A DNA stretch of 38,458 nt from a bacterium (lineage in GTDB: Bacteria > Bdellovibrionota_C > UBA2361 > OMII01): assembly GCA_017853605.1 (NCBI GenBank), contig JAFMJG010000007.1:1-38458 (forward strand), in the 5' to 3' direction. Shown here in pieces: positions 30,971-38,458 of this stretch (positions within the stretch are counted from its first letter, which is position 1; each line of letters opens with the position of its first letter). A program made the position numbers and the translations under genes. Under the pieces are notes generated by a model. The model was not told the DNA's origin, searched no databases, and worked only from the letters and a program-made list of their open reading frames with translations.

Positions 30971-33037
30971 ATGAGTTTAGAACCCAAAAACAAGGGCTCA
31001 TCAGTCGACCGCCAGGCCGCGGCAAGGGCTGTGCCGGCGCGGCAGGCCCCAAAGGCTGAGCTCATTAAGGAAGAGCTCGCGGCGATGGTGCGGGCGGTGG
31101 ATCGGGAATTTGATCTAGTGATCGAGAAGGCGATTGAAGGGGAGCGGGCATTCGTGCGCGCTGAGCCAGCAATAGCGCGGCTCTTTATTGACAGTGACGG
31201 CAAGACCTACCGGTCAAAGAGGGATCTTGTGGACGAGGATCACGGCCCTGGCCCCGCGCCCTTGGCGACGTTTGAGTACTCAAAAAAGTTCGTTGGCCCC
31301 CTCGCGGCGGCGGGCCGCGTGCGGGGTGAGCTGACGGTGCAGTCTGGCCTCCCCGCGCGAAACTCAACCCAGGTGCTCTCCCTTGCGGGCGCGGAACGCG
31401 CTGGCCAGCTCGTTGAGCTGTCGGGGCCCCTCGTTGTGACGACGGGAACGATCTTTATGCTTCCTGGGGACTTCTCCTTCTCCATCCCCCGCCGCGTGGC
31501 GCGCAGGCCGTCTACGTGTCAGGAGCTGGCTGAAAACCTGATAGCCACCGCGCCGCTGAACGTTGACGTGCCGCTTGGCCGGAACTCGGTGCCTGGCCTC
31601 AACAGCTACATAAGCCGGAAGCACTGCTCCGCCCGTGTGATCGAGCGCAACGAGCATCCAGATGGCTCGTTTGACCTCGTCGTTGAGGTCTTCCCGGGAG
31701 CTCGGGGGCATCGGGATATCGCCATCAAGCTCGCGAATGGAGAGGAGAGGGCAGTAGCAGGCAGGACCTCCCTTGCGCCAGGCTCCACCGTGCTGCTTGG
31801 TGATGGCATCGGCGCGGTTCCGCTCCCCCTGGAGGAGGGGCCGATCAGGAAGATGATGCGTGGCGTCGCGGAGTCCGTGGGGGCTGGCGACGATGCCCGT
31901 GCGGTGTCGATGGTCGAGTCCTTTCGGAGCGTGCAGGCGCCTGAGCTTTTCCCTGTGGCCGATGCGGGAGTCTCCCGACGCCCGCCAGCCGTGTCTCAGG
32001 AGCGGCAGGAGAGGGCTGCTATTGTGCGCGAGCTCCTGGTTCAGGCGCTTGCCATGGTAAGGAGTGGCGCAAGCAGGCAGGCGATCCTTCTCATGTCATC
32101 ACCTGCGGCTGCGGTGCCCTTTGAGCAGCTGAACTACCAGCGCAGCAGCGCGAGAGAGATCGTGGCTCCAGAGCCTGCCAGGGAAACGCTGGGGCGCGCC
32201 CTCGCTGAGGCGGCTGAAGGAACGGGATTTAGCAGCGAAAGCCGCCGCATCATCCTGGCGCCGATCGCCTTGAAGCGAGAGCCCAAGACCGCGGAGGAGC
32301 GATCTCTCGTGTCTGACATGGAGAGGGACCTGGCGCTGATACACGCAAAGGCGCTTGCGCACGCGGCCCAGCACATGCTTGGCGACGGCATGCTGTCGCT
32401 GCATGCCTGCCTCCTCCCCACAAGGGAGCGCAAGGCAGATGTGGTGCTCTTTTTCCTGGAGCAGGGAATTGACCTGGATCCGGAGTCAAGGATGGGGTTT
32501 CTCAGCCGCTATTCAGAGAGCCCAGGCGCTGCCGACGTGTATCGTGGCTACCAGACAGAGGCTGATGCCGCCGCGTTTAGGGCGGCCTACGTGCGCACAC
32601 CGATCGGAGGGAAGCTCTACATCGGGTCCAATGCGTGGGCTTTTCACAATCCAGCAGAGGGAAGATTCGCCGTCTCGCTCCAAGAGCCCCCGAGAGCGGA
32701 TCTGCTTCCAGAGCAGCCTTCGCTCGAGGAGCACCGCAGGTTTGAGCGCGAGAGGAGCATCCGCATCGCCTTTGCCAACCTCCTTGGAGGCGGTGTAGAG
32801 GCAGTCCTGCAGCGCACGGCAGAGGGTGCGATCCTCTCCCCGTGGCCAGAGCCCGGTGCTGCTGAGGCTGCCCGTCCGGCCGCGGCCAAGGCGATGGTCT
32901 TCGCTGCAGGCGCCGATGGCAGCCTCTCACGGCTGTCTGGGCCGATTGCCCTGCATCCAGGCCAGACGTTCTTCATCGGGCGCGCCTACCGGTTCCAGGT
33001 CCCGGAGTCGGCAGACTTCGGCAAAGAGCCCTCCTAG
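30971..33037 (+). CDS. Large FHA-domain-like protein of unknown function (688 aa)
   Basis: No signal peptide or membrane segment. An N-terminal helical region is followed by a domain at about 195-285 whose key residues match an FHA fold: G203-R204-N205-S206, S215-R216-K217-H218, and later APGSTVLLGDG. FHA domains bind phosphothreonine. Two short related beta segments bracket the protein: LVELSGPLVVTTGTIFMLPG (about 146) and a copy near the C-terminus, LSRLSGPIALHPGQTFFIG (about 652). The region at about 470-620 looks like a mixed alpha/beta domain. GAGGA precedes ATG 30971. No Ser/Thr kinase gene is adjacent. I do not recognise the full-length family. Confidence 0.65.
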   Translation: MSLEPKNKGSSVDRQAAARAVPARQAPKAELIKEELAAMVRAVDREFDLVIEKAIEGERAFVRAEPAIARLFIDSDGKTYRSKRDLVDEDHGPGPAPLATFEYSKKFVGPLAAAGRVRGELTVQSGLPARNSTQVLSLAGAERAGQLVELSGPLVVTTGTIFMLPGDFSFSIPRRVARRPSTCQELAENLIATAPLNVDVPLGRNSVPGLNSYISRKHCSARVIERNEHPDGSFDLVVEVFPGARGHRDIAIKLANGEERAVAGRTSLAPGSTVLLGDGIGAVPLPLEEGPIRKMMRGVAESVGAGDDARAVSMVESFRSVQAPELFPVADAGVSRRPPAVSQERQERAAIVRELLVQALAMVRSGASRQAILLMSSPAAAVPFEQLNYQRSSAREIVAPEPARETLGRALAEAAEGTGFSSESRRIILAPIALKREPKTAEERSLVSDMERDLALIHAKALAHAAQHMLGDGMLSLHACLLPTRERKADVVLFFLEQGIDLDPESRMGFLSRYSESPGAADVYRGYQTEADAAAFRAAYVRTPIGGKLYIGSNAWAFHNPAEGRFAVSLQEPPRADLLPEQPSLEEHRRFERERSIRIAFANLLGGGVEAVLQRTAEGAILSPWPEPGAAEAARPAAAKAMVFAAGADGSLSRLSGPIALHPGQTFFIGRAYRFQVPESADFGKEPS

Positions 33038-33081
33038 AGCCGTCCCTAGCCCCCTCTACCCCGTAGTGGTAAGAAGTCGGC

Positions 33082-34302
33082 ATGCCCGACACGAAGCCAC
33101 GATTGTTTTCTCTCGCTCTCCTAGTTGCGACCCTGGGGTACTTCGTCGATGTCTACGACCTAGTGCTTTTCATCGCCCTCAAGAGCCCCTCGCTGCGAGA
33201 CCTCGGAGTGCCCCCTGAGGGGCAGCTCGCCGCTGGAGCGTCCCTCCTCGACACGCAGATGCTGGGGACGCTAGTCGGCGGCCTGGTGTGGGGAGTGCTC
33301 GGCGACAAAGTTGGACGCACAAAAGCCCTCTTCGGCTCAATTATCATGTACTCGACTGCCAATATCCTCAACGCCTTCGTCCAGTCGCTCCCGAGCTATC
33401 ACCTCTGTCGGGCGCTGGCTGGCTTTGGCCTTGCAGGGGAGCTCGGCGCAGGGGTGACCCTTGTTGCCGAGGCGCTGCCGGTCGCGCTGCGTGGCTACGG
33501 AACCACAATTATCGCCTCAGTCGGGGTTCTCGGCGCTGTTGTGGCGGGGCTAACGGGGGAGTTTCTTCCGTGGCGCGACTCCTACATTATCGGTGGAGTG
33601 CTGGGGATTGCCCTGCTCGCCGTGCGGGTGTCGGTGTCCGAGTCGCCTCTTTTCAAGGCGCTGCACTCAGCCGGGGTGGCTCGTGGGAGCCTCCGCATGC
33701 TGCTCTGCACGCCGGAGAGGCTCTACCGCTACTCCCTCTGTATCTTCTTGGGTGTGCCGACGTGGTACATTGTGGGCATCCTAATGGCAAACGCAAACCC
33801 CCTCTCGCAGGCTCTCGGGGTTGATGGGGCGCCGAAGCAGGCTCTCTGCCTCGTATGGTGCTACCTTGGCCTCGTCGTTGGCGATGCGCTAGGAGGGCTC
33901 GCGAGCCAGCTTCTGCAGAGCCGCAAGCGGCCTATGTGGGTCTTCATGGCGCTCGGAACGGTGTGCCCCCTCTGGTTCCTCAGTAGCCGCGGAATGACGG
34001 TGAACGCAGTCTATGCCCACTACCTCGTGCTGGGCTTCTCGGCTGGATACTGGATCCTGATGCTAACCTCGGCTGCAGAGCAGTTTGGCACTAACCTGCG
34101 TGCAACCGTCACGGTGACTATCCCCAATTTTATTCGTGCGTCGGTTGTGCCGATGAATGCGGCCCTTATCTGGCTGGGCTCGGATCTCGGTATTGTCGAT
34201 GCGGCGCGGGTAATTGGCCTTGCCGCCTCAGCCCTCGCCATAGCGAGCCTCGCGCTCCTCAAGGAGACCTTTCACCGTGAACTAGACTTTGTGGAGCGCT
34301 AG
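33082..34302 (+). CDS. MFS transporter
   Basis: 406 aa with about 12 predicted membrane segments. The N-terminus LGYFVDVYDLVLF and the loop 2-3 motif GDKVGRTKAL (MFS motif A, GxxxDxxGR type), plus LAGFGLAGELGAGVTLVAE, place it in the sugar-porter / proton-coupled solute-symporter part of the superfamily. RETFHRELDF-like residues end the C-terminus. The substrate cannot be predicted. ATG 33082 has no ribosome site; a TAAGAA box lies six bases upstream, a weak leaderless candidate. The gene lies 44 bp downstream of the FHA-like gene and converges on the sigma gene's terminator. Confidence 0.85.
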   Translation: MPDTKPRLFSLALLVATLGYFVDVYDLVLFIALKSPSLRDLGVPPEGQLAAGASLLDTQMLGTLVGGLVWGVLGDKVGRTKALFGSIIMYSTANILNAFVQSLPSYHLCRALAGFGLAGELGAGVTLVAEALPVALRGYGTTIIASVGVLGAVVAGLTGEFLPWRDSYIIGGVLGIALLAVRVSVSESPLFKALHSAGVARGSLRMLLCTPERLYRYSLCIFLGVPTWYIVGILMANANPLSQALGVDGAPKQALCLVWCYLGLVVGDALGGLASQLLQSRKRPMWVFMALGTVCPLWFLSSRGMTVNAVYAHYLVLGFSAGYWILMLTSAAEQFGTNLRATVTVTIPNFIRASVVPMNAALIWLGSDLGIVDAARVIGLAASALAIASLALLKETFHRELDFVER

Positions 34303-34335
34303 AGCCTGTGCCGGGCCGGCGTGCGTGCGCTCCCC

Positions 34336-34372
34336 AAAAAAAAAGCGGCTGCGCAGGGAGGTGCGCAGCCGC
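34336..34372 (-). terminator. Strong terminator of the sigma-factor gene
   Basis: Read on the minus strand, GCGGCTGCGCA (34372-34362) pairs perfectly over 11 bp with TGCGCAGCCGC (34355-34345) around a 6-nt loop, then a run of nine T (34344-34336). Part of the stem, GTGCGCAGCCGCC (34361-34373 on +), is identical to a unit of the repeat array at 35598-35610. Confidence 0.93.
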
Positions 34373-34387
34373 CGCAGATTCACAAAC

Positions 34388-35035
34388 CTAAGCAGCAGCG
34401 TCGGTAGCGAAGTCGTCGCTCGTGTCGTCGATAACTGCCTTGTTGCCCGTGAAATCTTCGTAGTAGCGCTGCAGCTTCTTGCGGAGCATGATGCGCGAGC
34501 GGTGCAGCCGAGACTTGACCGCCGGGATTGAGAGGTCAAGGATCCGGCCCGTCTCCTGGTTTGAGAGCCCGTCAACATCCCGCAGGACGAACACGGCCCG
34601 GTACTGGTCAGGAAGCTTGTCGATCGCCCGCTGCAAGACCTCCTGCAGCTCGTGAGTAACGGCGATGTTGTACGAGTGCGATGCCGCAACCACATCCCGC
34701 TCCATGCAGTACTGCTTGACTGCAGGGGCGAGGTCGTCCATCGAGACCGTCTGCGACTGCTTCCTCTTGCGAAGCTTCATGAAGGCGGCGTTCACGACGA
34801 TACGGTACAGCCAGCTTGAGAACGCCGACTGCCCCCGGAACCCCTCTATCTTGCGGTAGACGGTGGTGAACACGTCCTGCATTACCTCCTCGGCATCTTC
34901 TTGGTTGCGCGTGAAGCGCAGCGCGAGGTTCATCACCTTGGTCTCATAACGGGCGATGATCTCCTCAAAGGCCTCAACCCGGCCCGCCTTGAACTCATCA
35001 ACGAGCGCCACATCTGAAATCTTTACGTCCTTCAT
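34388..35035 (-). CDS. RNA polymerase sigma factor, ECF/sigma-70 family
   Basis: 215 aa. Region 2 (about 18-95) contains QEDAEEVMQDVF, followed by FRGQSAFSSWLYRIVVNAA, the region 2.2/2.3 core-binding and -10 melting signature. Region 4 (about 138-190) contains LPDQYRAVFVLRDVDGLSNQ, then AVKSRLHRSR, the -35 recognition helix. Lack of region 3 and the size mark it as an ECF-type (group 4) factor. ATG 35035 is chosen because GGGAGGAG lies a few bases upstream. No anti-sigma gene is next to it. A very good terminator follows. Confidence 0.93.
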   Translation of the reverse strand: MKDVKISDVALVDEFKAGRVEAFEEIIARYETKVMNLALRFTRNQEDAEEVMQDVFTTVYRKIEGFRGQSAFSSWLYRIVVNAAFMKLRKRKQSQTVSMDDLAPAVKQYCMERDVVAASHSYNIAVTHELQEVLQRAIDKLPDQYRAVFVLRDVDGLSNQETGRILDLSIPAVKSRLHRSRIMLRKKLQRYYEDFTGNKAVIDDTSDDFATDAAA

Positions 35036-35590
35036 TGTCTCCTCCCTTTTTTTTCGACAAGTGTCGCTGGGCACGCCCAAGCAACGGGGAGCGTTCTCTC
35101 ATGCCGACCTCTTTCAGTTGTCACAGCGCGCCGAAAAGGGTGTAAAAACTTTGTCCCAGATTGCAGAAAAACCGCGTGCAAACGCGCTAACCACCCGGAC
35201 AGACTGGACAAAAACGGGACGCCTGCAAGACGCCCCTCAGCCTGGGCAGGCGTGTTTTTGTTGAAAATTGCGGGATTCAGGGGTGAGCAATCCGCGAAAA
35301 ACGGCTTCCGCTGCCCCTTCCTTGGCAAGGGCGCGGGCCCTGCATGCCGCCACAAGTGGGCAGCCCGTTGCGCGTGCGGCCGGCTCATATCGCTTTGTTG
35401 CGCCCCAGAGCGCCCTCATACTGGAGGAGTAAAGAGGGGCAGCCAGGAGGTATCGGCTGAATCATTCTGAGAGCAGGCGCGGATATAGTGGCAAGAGCAG
35501 CTGTATCGTCGCTCGACTCCCCCGGGGGAAATCAGGTTTTTCAACGTTTTAGCATCCAACTCGTGGCGCCGCATGGAGCCCGTTTAGGAG
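35036..35590. other. Non-coding stretch between the sigma gene and the repeat array
   Basis: No ORF here has a convincing ribosome site or protein-like composition. The minus-strand promoter for the sigma gene must lie within the first about 250 bp, but I cannot pick a clear one. It contains an orphan hairpin (35210-35259), the palindrome CCCCCGGGGG near 35520, and a TATAGT box at 35484-35489 without a good -35. Confidence 0.5.
35210..35259. terminator. Orphan bidirectional terminator-like hairpin
   Basis: ACGCCTGC (35219-35226) pairs with GCAGGCGT (35246-35253). AAAAAC (35210-35215) and GTTTTT (35254-35259) flank it and could extend the stem. Read on either strand it ends in five T. No gene stops here, so the transcript it would terminate is unidentified. 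Confidence 0.5.
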
Positions 35591-35750
35591 TGCAGGTGTG
35601 CGCAGCCGCCAGGAAGCGTATGCAGCCGAACGCAGGTGTGCGCAGCCCAAAGGAGGCATGCGCAGCTGCCAGGAGGCGTGTGCAGCCGAACGCAGGTGAG
35701 CGCAGCCGAAACTAGGGATGCGTAGCTGCCAGCAGGTGTGCGCAGCCTAG
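35591..35750. repeat. Tandem array of about eight 20-bp units (iteron-like)
   Basis: Consecutive 20-bp units share a TGCGCAGC-like core at the same offset: GTGCGCAGC, TATGCAGC, GTGCGCAGC, ATGCGCAGC, GTGTGCAGC, GAGCGCAGC, ATGCGTAGC, GTGCGCAGC. A 60-bp higher-order period is also visible, because every third unit is most alike. The array ends about 75 bp before ATG 35825. It encodes only low-complexity peptide in the open frames. Confidence 0.85.
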
Positions 35751-35824
35751 AGCTGCCACTGTTTTATATCCCTCCCGGTAGTACGATTAAGACAGTGGGC
35801 CATACGCGGCCAGGGAACGTTCTT

Positions 35825-37147
35825 ATGAGCATATTTTCCTCAAGGGTGTTGCTTCCGCAGCAGTTGAGTATGGAAGGTGCATCAGACGCTATCTCGAAGG
35901 CAGCCGAGGCGATCGCAGCAGCCCTGCCAAAGATAAACAGGAGTGCGCTCTTCGCTGCCAAGCCGGCAGCTGCACGTGCGGTGGTAGAGGACGTGGCGAT
36001 GCCTGTCGCGCCGGATGCCCCGAGATGCGAGAGCGCGAGTTTCAACGCGACGATGCGGGCGTGCAGCGACCCAAAGTGGCTTGCTTCGCACGGCCCCTCG
36101 TTCACCATCCTAAGGGAACAGCAGAGCCTGATCGAGGCCCCGTTCACGCAGGTTCACGCCATCCCTTCGCCCTCCTACACAGCGAGCAACTACGCTCCGG
36201 GCAGGCACGCCGAGGAGCTCTATTATGTCAACGGGATGAACGTGGGGCCCCGCGACATGGAGGCGCACCTCGCCTCGCTCGTGAAGACCTTCGGGCGTCC
36301 AGTGACCGCAGTGATAAACGGCGAGGACGCGTCTCTCGATGACCCAAGGCGGCCCAGCATGCTCCGCTCTGTGTGGCATGCTGCGTGCGGACTCCTCTCT
36401 GCGGACGCGGGGCGCCGGGTGGAAGGGGCTGCCGTCACCCGTGTCGAGCAGGCGATCGAAGAGCACGTTAAGGCTGGACAGCCCCTGCACCTTGTGGCGC
36501 ACAGCCAGGGCTCGATCATCGTCGCCAACGCCATCGAGCGGATGCTATCGGACGGATCGCCACTCTCCCCAGAAGAGCGCGAGAGGGCACGCGCCCTGGT
36601 CAGGGTGTCGACCTTTGGGGCAGCGGAGCACTACTTTCCTGCGGGTATCCGGGTCCAAGAGTACGCACACGCCGGAGACCAGGTATCGTGGCTTACTGGC
36701 AAGCTCACCGACCTCCGTGAGGGAGTAAAAGGGGCGTGGGGCACTGCGAAGTCTGCGGTCCGCTCGGGTGTTGGGCAGGCTCTTGAGTGGGCAGGAATCT
36801 CAACGAGCTTTCTTAAGCCCTCCCTCGAAAAGAGCAGGGCGCCCGTGGCGATGCTCCCTGGTGACCACGCGTTTGGGCCCTACCTCGACAAGATCCCGGG
36901 CTTCTTCATCGAGAAGCACGGGGAGGGTTCTCCGCATGCGGGGCTTCGGGTGGCAGAGGACCTCCGGCGCTCAATCATGTCGGGACAGCTCTCTGACGTT
37001 ATGCACGGCATGATCATCGCCGAGATGATCGGCAGGAACGACCGCCTCTTCGCCCGCGAGCTGCTTGGCAAGAGCGAGCATGGGCACATCGGAGCATTCA
37101 AGATCCCCTTTGCTGACCGGCTAAAGATCTTGGCAGGGAGGCTGTAG
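35825..37147 (+). CDS. Predicted alpha/beta-hydrolase with Ser-Asp-His triad
   Basis: 440 aa with no signal peptide. The nucleophile elbow is A225-H226-S227-Q228-G229 in HLVAHSQGSIIVANAI. D285 in AHAGDQVSWL and H348 in GDHAFGPYL are well placed to complete a catalytic triad; YYVNGMNV supplies the oxyanion strand and STFGAAEHYF the beta-strand before the Asp. The layout (GAAEHYFP...GDQVS...DHAF-x-x-YL) recalls lipase/esterase relatives. About 120 residues of unknown N-terminal region precede it. ATG 35825 has AGGGAA upstream; the frame opens back to 35738. It is preceded by the 20-bp repeat array. The substrate is unknown. Confidence 0.72.
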   Translation: MSIFSSRVLLPQQLSMEGASDAISKAAEAIAAALPKINRSALFAAKPAAARAVVEDVAMPVAPDAPRCESASFNATMRACSDPKWLASHGPSFTILREQQSLIEAPFTQVHAIPSPSYTASNYAPGRHAEELYYVNGMNVGPRDMEAHLASLVKTFGRPVTAVINGEDASLDDPRRPSMLRSVWHAACGLLSADAGRRVEGAAVTRVEQAIEEHVKAGQPLHLVAHSQGSIIVANAIERMLSDGSPLSPEERERARALVRVSTFGAAEHYFPAGIRVQEYAHAGDQVSWLTGKLTDLREGVKGAWGTAKSAVRSGVGQALEWAGISTSFLKPSLEKSRAPVAMLPGDHAFGPYLDKIPGFFIEKHGEGSPHAGLRVAEDLRRSIMSGQLSDVMHGMIIAEMIGRNDRLFARELLGKSEHGHIGAFKIPFADRLKILAGRL

Positions 37148-37320
37148 TGGCGCGCGGAGCGCCGCAGGGACAGTTGCGCGAGGCAGTAAGGGGCAGGCGT
37201 GAAGCCGATCAGTGGTGGTTGGCACTGCGTTGCGCGAGTGTGGCCTCGCTCCAAAAAAATCGTCGAAAGCGTTGAGGAAAATGTGCGGCAAAATGCAACG
37301 CTGCCGAGATCGGGGGTCAT

Positions 37321-37374
37321 ATCGTTAGTGTCAATGAAAATAACCTCATCGTTATTCAAGGAGGAATATCGTTA
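37321..37374 (+). promoter_or_regulatory. Three ATCGTTA boxes and a palindrome before the last gene
   Basis: ATCGTTA occurs at 37321-37327, 37348-37354 and 37368-37374; the last ends on the A of ATG 37374. The middle copy lies within AATAAC-CTCATC-GTTATT (37339-37356), a perfect 6-bp palindrome. AAGGAGG (37358-37364) lies between, so a bound protein could also block the ribosome site. The AT-rich composition contrasts with the genome. Confidence 0.45.
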
Positions 37375-38458
37375 TGGGTAAGTTGTGCCAAAAGAGATCG
37401 TCACACGGGACCGGACAGGCGAGGCAGGAAGCCGCGATGACCGAGATGCTCCAGGAGGAGCAGGTTCCCGACACCTACGCGAGGGGCTCAGTCAAGGACC
37501 TCGTCAACCAGGCTAGCGCGTCAGTCCACTCAGGAGAGGCGAAGCTCTACTCCAGGTCGAAGGGCCTGGCAGTGGATGACGACACGCGCACCGTTGATCT
37601 GGCGGCTACGGACGACACCGTTGTCGTCGGCAACCGGACCGTCACCACGATACAGCGTGTGAGGGGCCCGCTTGGGCTGCGGAGCCGGAACGTGCTTTCA
37701 CAGAGCCAGGTTGAGGTTCATCAGGCGCAGTCGCAGTCAGCCAAGCTTGTTGACCTGAAAGGGGGAGAGAAGCCCTACACCTTGAGGATTGGGTCGCAGG
37801 ATCGGGTGCAGATCGCGATTGACCAGCTTACAGAGAGTGGCTCCTTTGCCATTGAAAAGCGGGCTGGGAGTGGGGCTAAGGTGCAGGTCATAGGCAGCGA
37901 CGATGCAGCTGGTGCCGACGTGAGCTACGACAGCGACAAAAAGACCTGCACGATGAGGGTTGGCGGGAAGACGCTCACCTTCACGGGAGTTGATAAGGCG
38001 GAAGACCTTATCTTTGCGACGAGCAGCTCGGCAGCGGGAGCGGGAAAGTTCAGCGATGTTGGCCGGCTTGCGCAGATTACAGAGGCTCGGGGAAAGAAGA
38101 GCGAGAGCGGCGGGGCCGAGCCCGGCGCGGCTCCCACGCCTCCATCGCCAGGCGTAGATGCCAAGGTCAAGGAGCTTGAGGCGAAGCTTAAGGAGAAAGA
38201 TGAGTTGATCGCCAGGCAGGCAAAGCAGCTTGAGCAGAAGGACAAGGAGATCGCTGCGCTCAAGGATGCACAAGCCGGCCAGGCAAAGCAGATCAGCGAT
38301 CTTCAGGACGCTGTGAAGCAGCTGCAAGAGGCGATGAAGCCGAAGGAGGGTGCGAAGCCAGCGGTTCCTGAGGTCAAGCCCGATGCCTCGAAGCCTAAGG
38401 TAGAGGTGAAGCCGATAGTGCCGGAGGCTCCGAAGCCAGCGGTTCCTGAGGTCAAGCC
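37374..38458 (+). CDS. Coiled-coil, Lys/Pro-rich protein, 3'-truncated by the window
   Basis: The frame is open from ATG 37374 to the window end (361 codons), with AAGGAGG nine bases upstream. There is no signal peptide. A Ser/Gln-rich and beta-like region (about 30-230) includes VVGNRTVTTIQRVRG and the strand-rich YDSDKKTCTMRVGGKTLTFTG. A Pro-rich joint (about 250-260) leads to a heptad coiled coil (about 261-322, VKELEAKLKEKDELIARQ...). The end is a Lys/Pro/Val-rich repeat region (AKPAVPEVKP twice). It does not resemble a family I know. It continues beyond the sequence given. Confidence 0.75.
   Translation, partial: MGKLCQKRSSHGTGQARQEAAMTEMLQEEQVPDTYARGSVKDLVNQASASVHSGEAKLYSRSKGLAVDDDTRTVDLAATDDTVVVGNRTVTTIQRVRGPLGLRSRNVLSQSQVEVHQAQSQSAKLVDLKGGEKPYTLRIGSQDRVQIAIDQLTESGSFAIEKRAGSGAKVQVIGSDDAAGADVSYDSDKKTCTMRVGGKTLTFTGVDKAEDLIFATSSSAAGAGKFSDVGRLAQITEARGKKSESGGAEPGAAPTPPSPGVDAKVKELEAKLKEKDELIARQAKQLEQKDKEIAALKDAQAGQAKQISDLQDAVKQLQEAMKPKEGAKPAVPEVKPDASKPKVEVKPIVPEAPKPAVPEVK
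38353..38458 (+). repeat. 78-bp-period coding repeat at the window edge
   Basis: A 28-bp segment beginning CGAAGCCAGCGGTTCC occurs identically at 38353-38380 and 38431-38458, 78 bp (26 codons) apart. It encodes the PAVPEVKP motif. Further copies may lie beyond the window. Confidence 0.8.

Noticed and set aside
35252-35715. Short plus-strand frames in the repeat-array region, including a GTG-started 75-codon frame over the 20-bp repeats.
   Set aside because: Composition is Ala/Arg/Gln-rich because of the repeats, there is no ribosome site, and the pattern is better explained as non-coding DNA repeats.
1-38458. Searches by eye for CRISPR arrays, tRNA or rRNA genes, insertion sequences, toxin-antitoxin pairs and known defence or secretion clusters.
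   Set aside because: None could be supported; the only arrays are the 20-bp non-coding array and the coding repeats listed.

Overview
This is a GC-rich bacterial chromosomal window, densely coded on both strands. I see no rRNA, tRNA, CRISPR array, insertion sequence or complete phage. The mix suggests a Proteobacteria-like or 'deltaproteobacterial'-type heterotroph, but no marker gene allows firm placement. The relevant genes are RegB/RegA, GreB, a two-subunit B12 acyl-CoA mutase, acyl-CoA dehydrogenases, and secreted proteins with Thr/Pro linkers and DxDxDG repeats. Most genes have clear AGGAGG-type ribosome sites. A second group has no Shine-Dalgarno but carries a -10-like box 6-8 nt before the start codon, which suggests leaderless mRNAs.

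Layout. 1-2.5 kb: a small unknown gene, a GT4 glycosyltransferase and a glycine-rich RRM RNA-binding protein with a strong terminator. 2.5-7.6 kb: an HDOD-type signalling protein, a small unknown gene, a thioredoxin-fold lipoprotein, and a 743-aa secreted protein with near-identical 102-bp acidic repeats. 7.8-9.7 kb: the RegB/RegA redox two-component pair. 9.9-15 kb: two secreted proteins flanking a P1B-type metal ATPase; the first ends in a tyrosine-recombinase-like fragment without active-site residues. 15-18.3 kb: a zinc-ribbon membrane protein, a threonine dehydratase-type PLP enzyme, an acyl-CoA dehydrogenase and an unknown gene. 18.4-24.8 kb: a REC-PAS-kinase hybrid, SbcD/SbcC, a HIT protein, PurN and a small unknown protein. 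25-30.7 kb: enoyl-CoA hydratase, acyl-CoA dehydrogenase, a divergent FkbM methyltransferase, the acyl-CoA mutase large and B12 subunits, and GreB. 31-38.5 kb: an FHA-like 688-aa protein, an MFS transporter, an ECF-type sigma factor, a 20-bp-period repeat array, an alpha/beta hydrolase, and a coiled-coil protein that runs off the window.

Functional reading. The two acyl-CoA dehydrogenases, the crotonase and the mutase pair point to acyl-CoA or branched-chain carbon catabolism. RegB keeps its quinone and redox-cysteine motifs, so respiratory redox control is likely. SbcCD provides DNA-end processing. The right-hand third is the least familiar part, with three large proteins of no recognised pathway. 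The observations most worth following are: (1) the recombinase-core fragment on an exported protein; (2) an acyl-CoA mutase with an unusual Tyr/Gln substrate-pocket pair; (3) twin hairpins that each end exactly at a start codon in the same TCTCT|ATG context; (4) the candidate leaderless gene set; (5) the 20-bp repeat array. No defence or secretion system could be assembled from this sequence.
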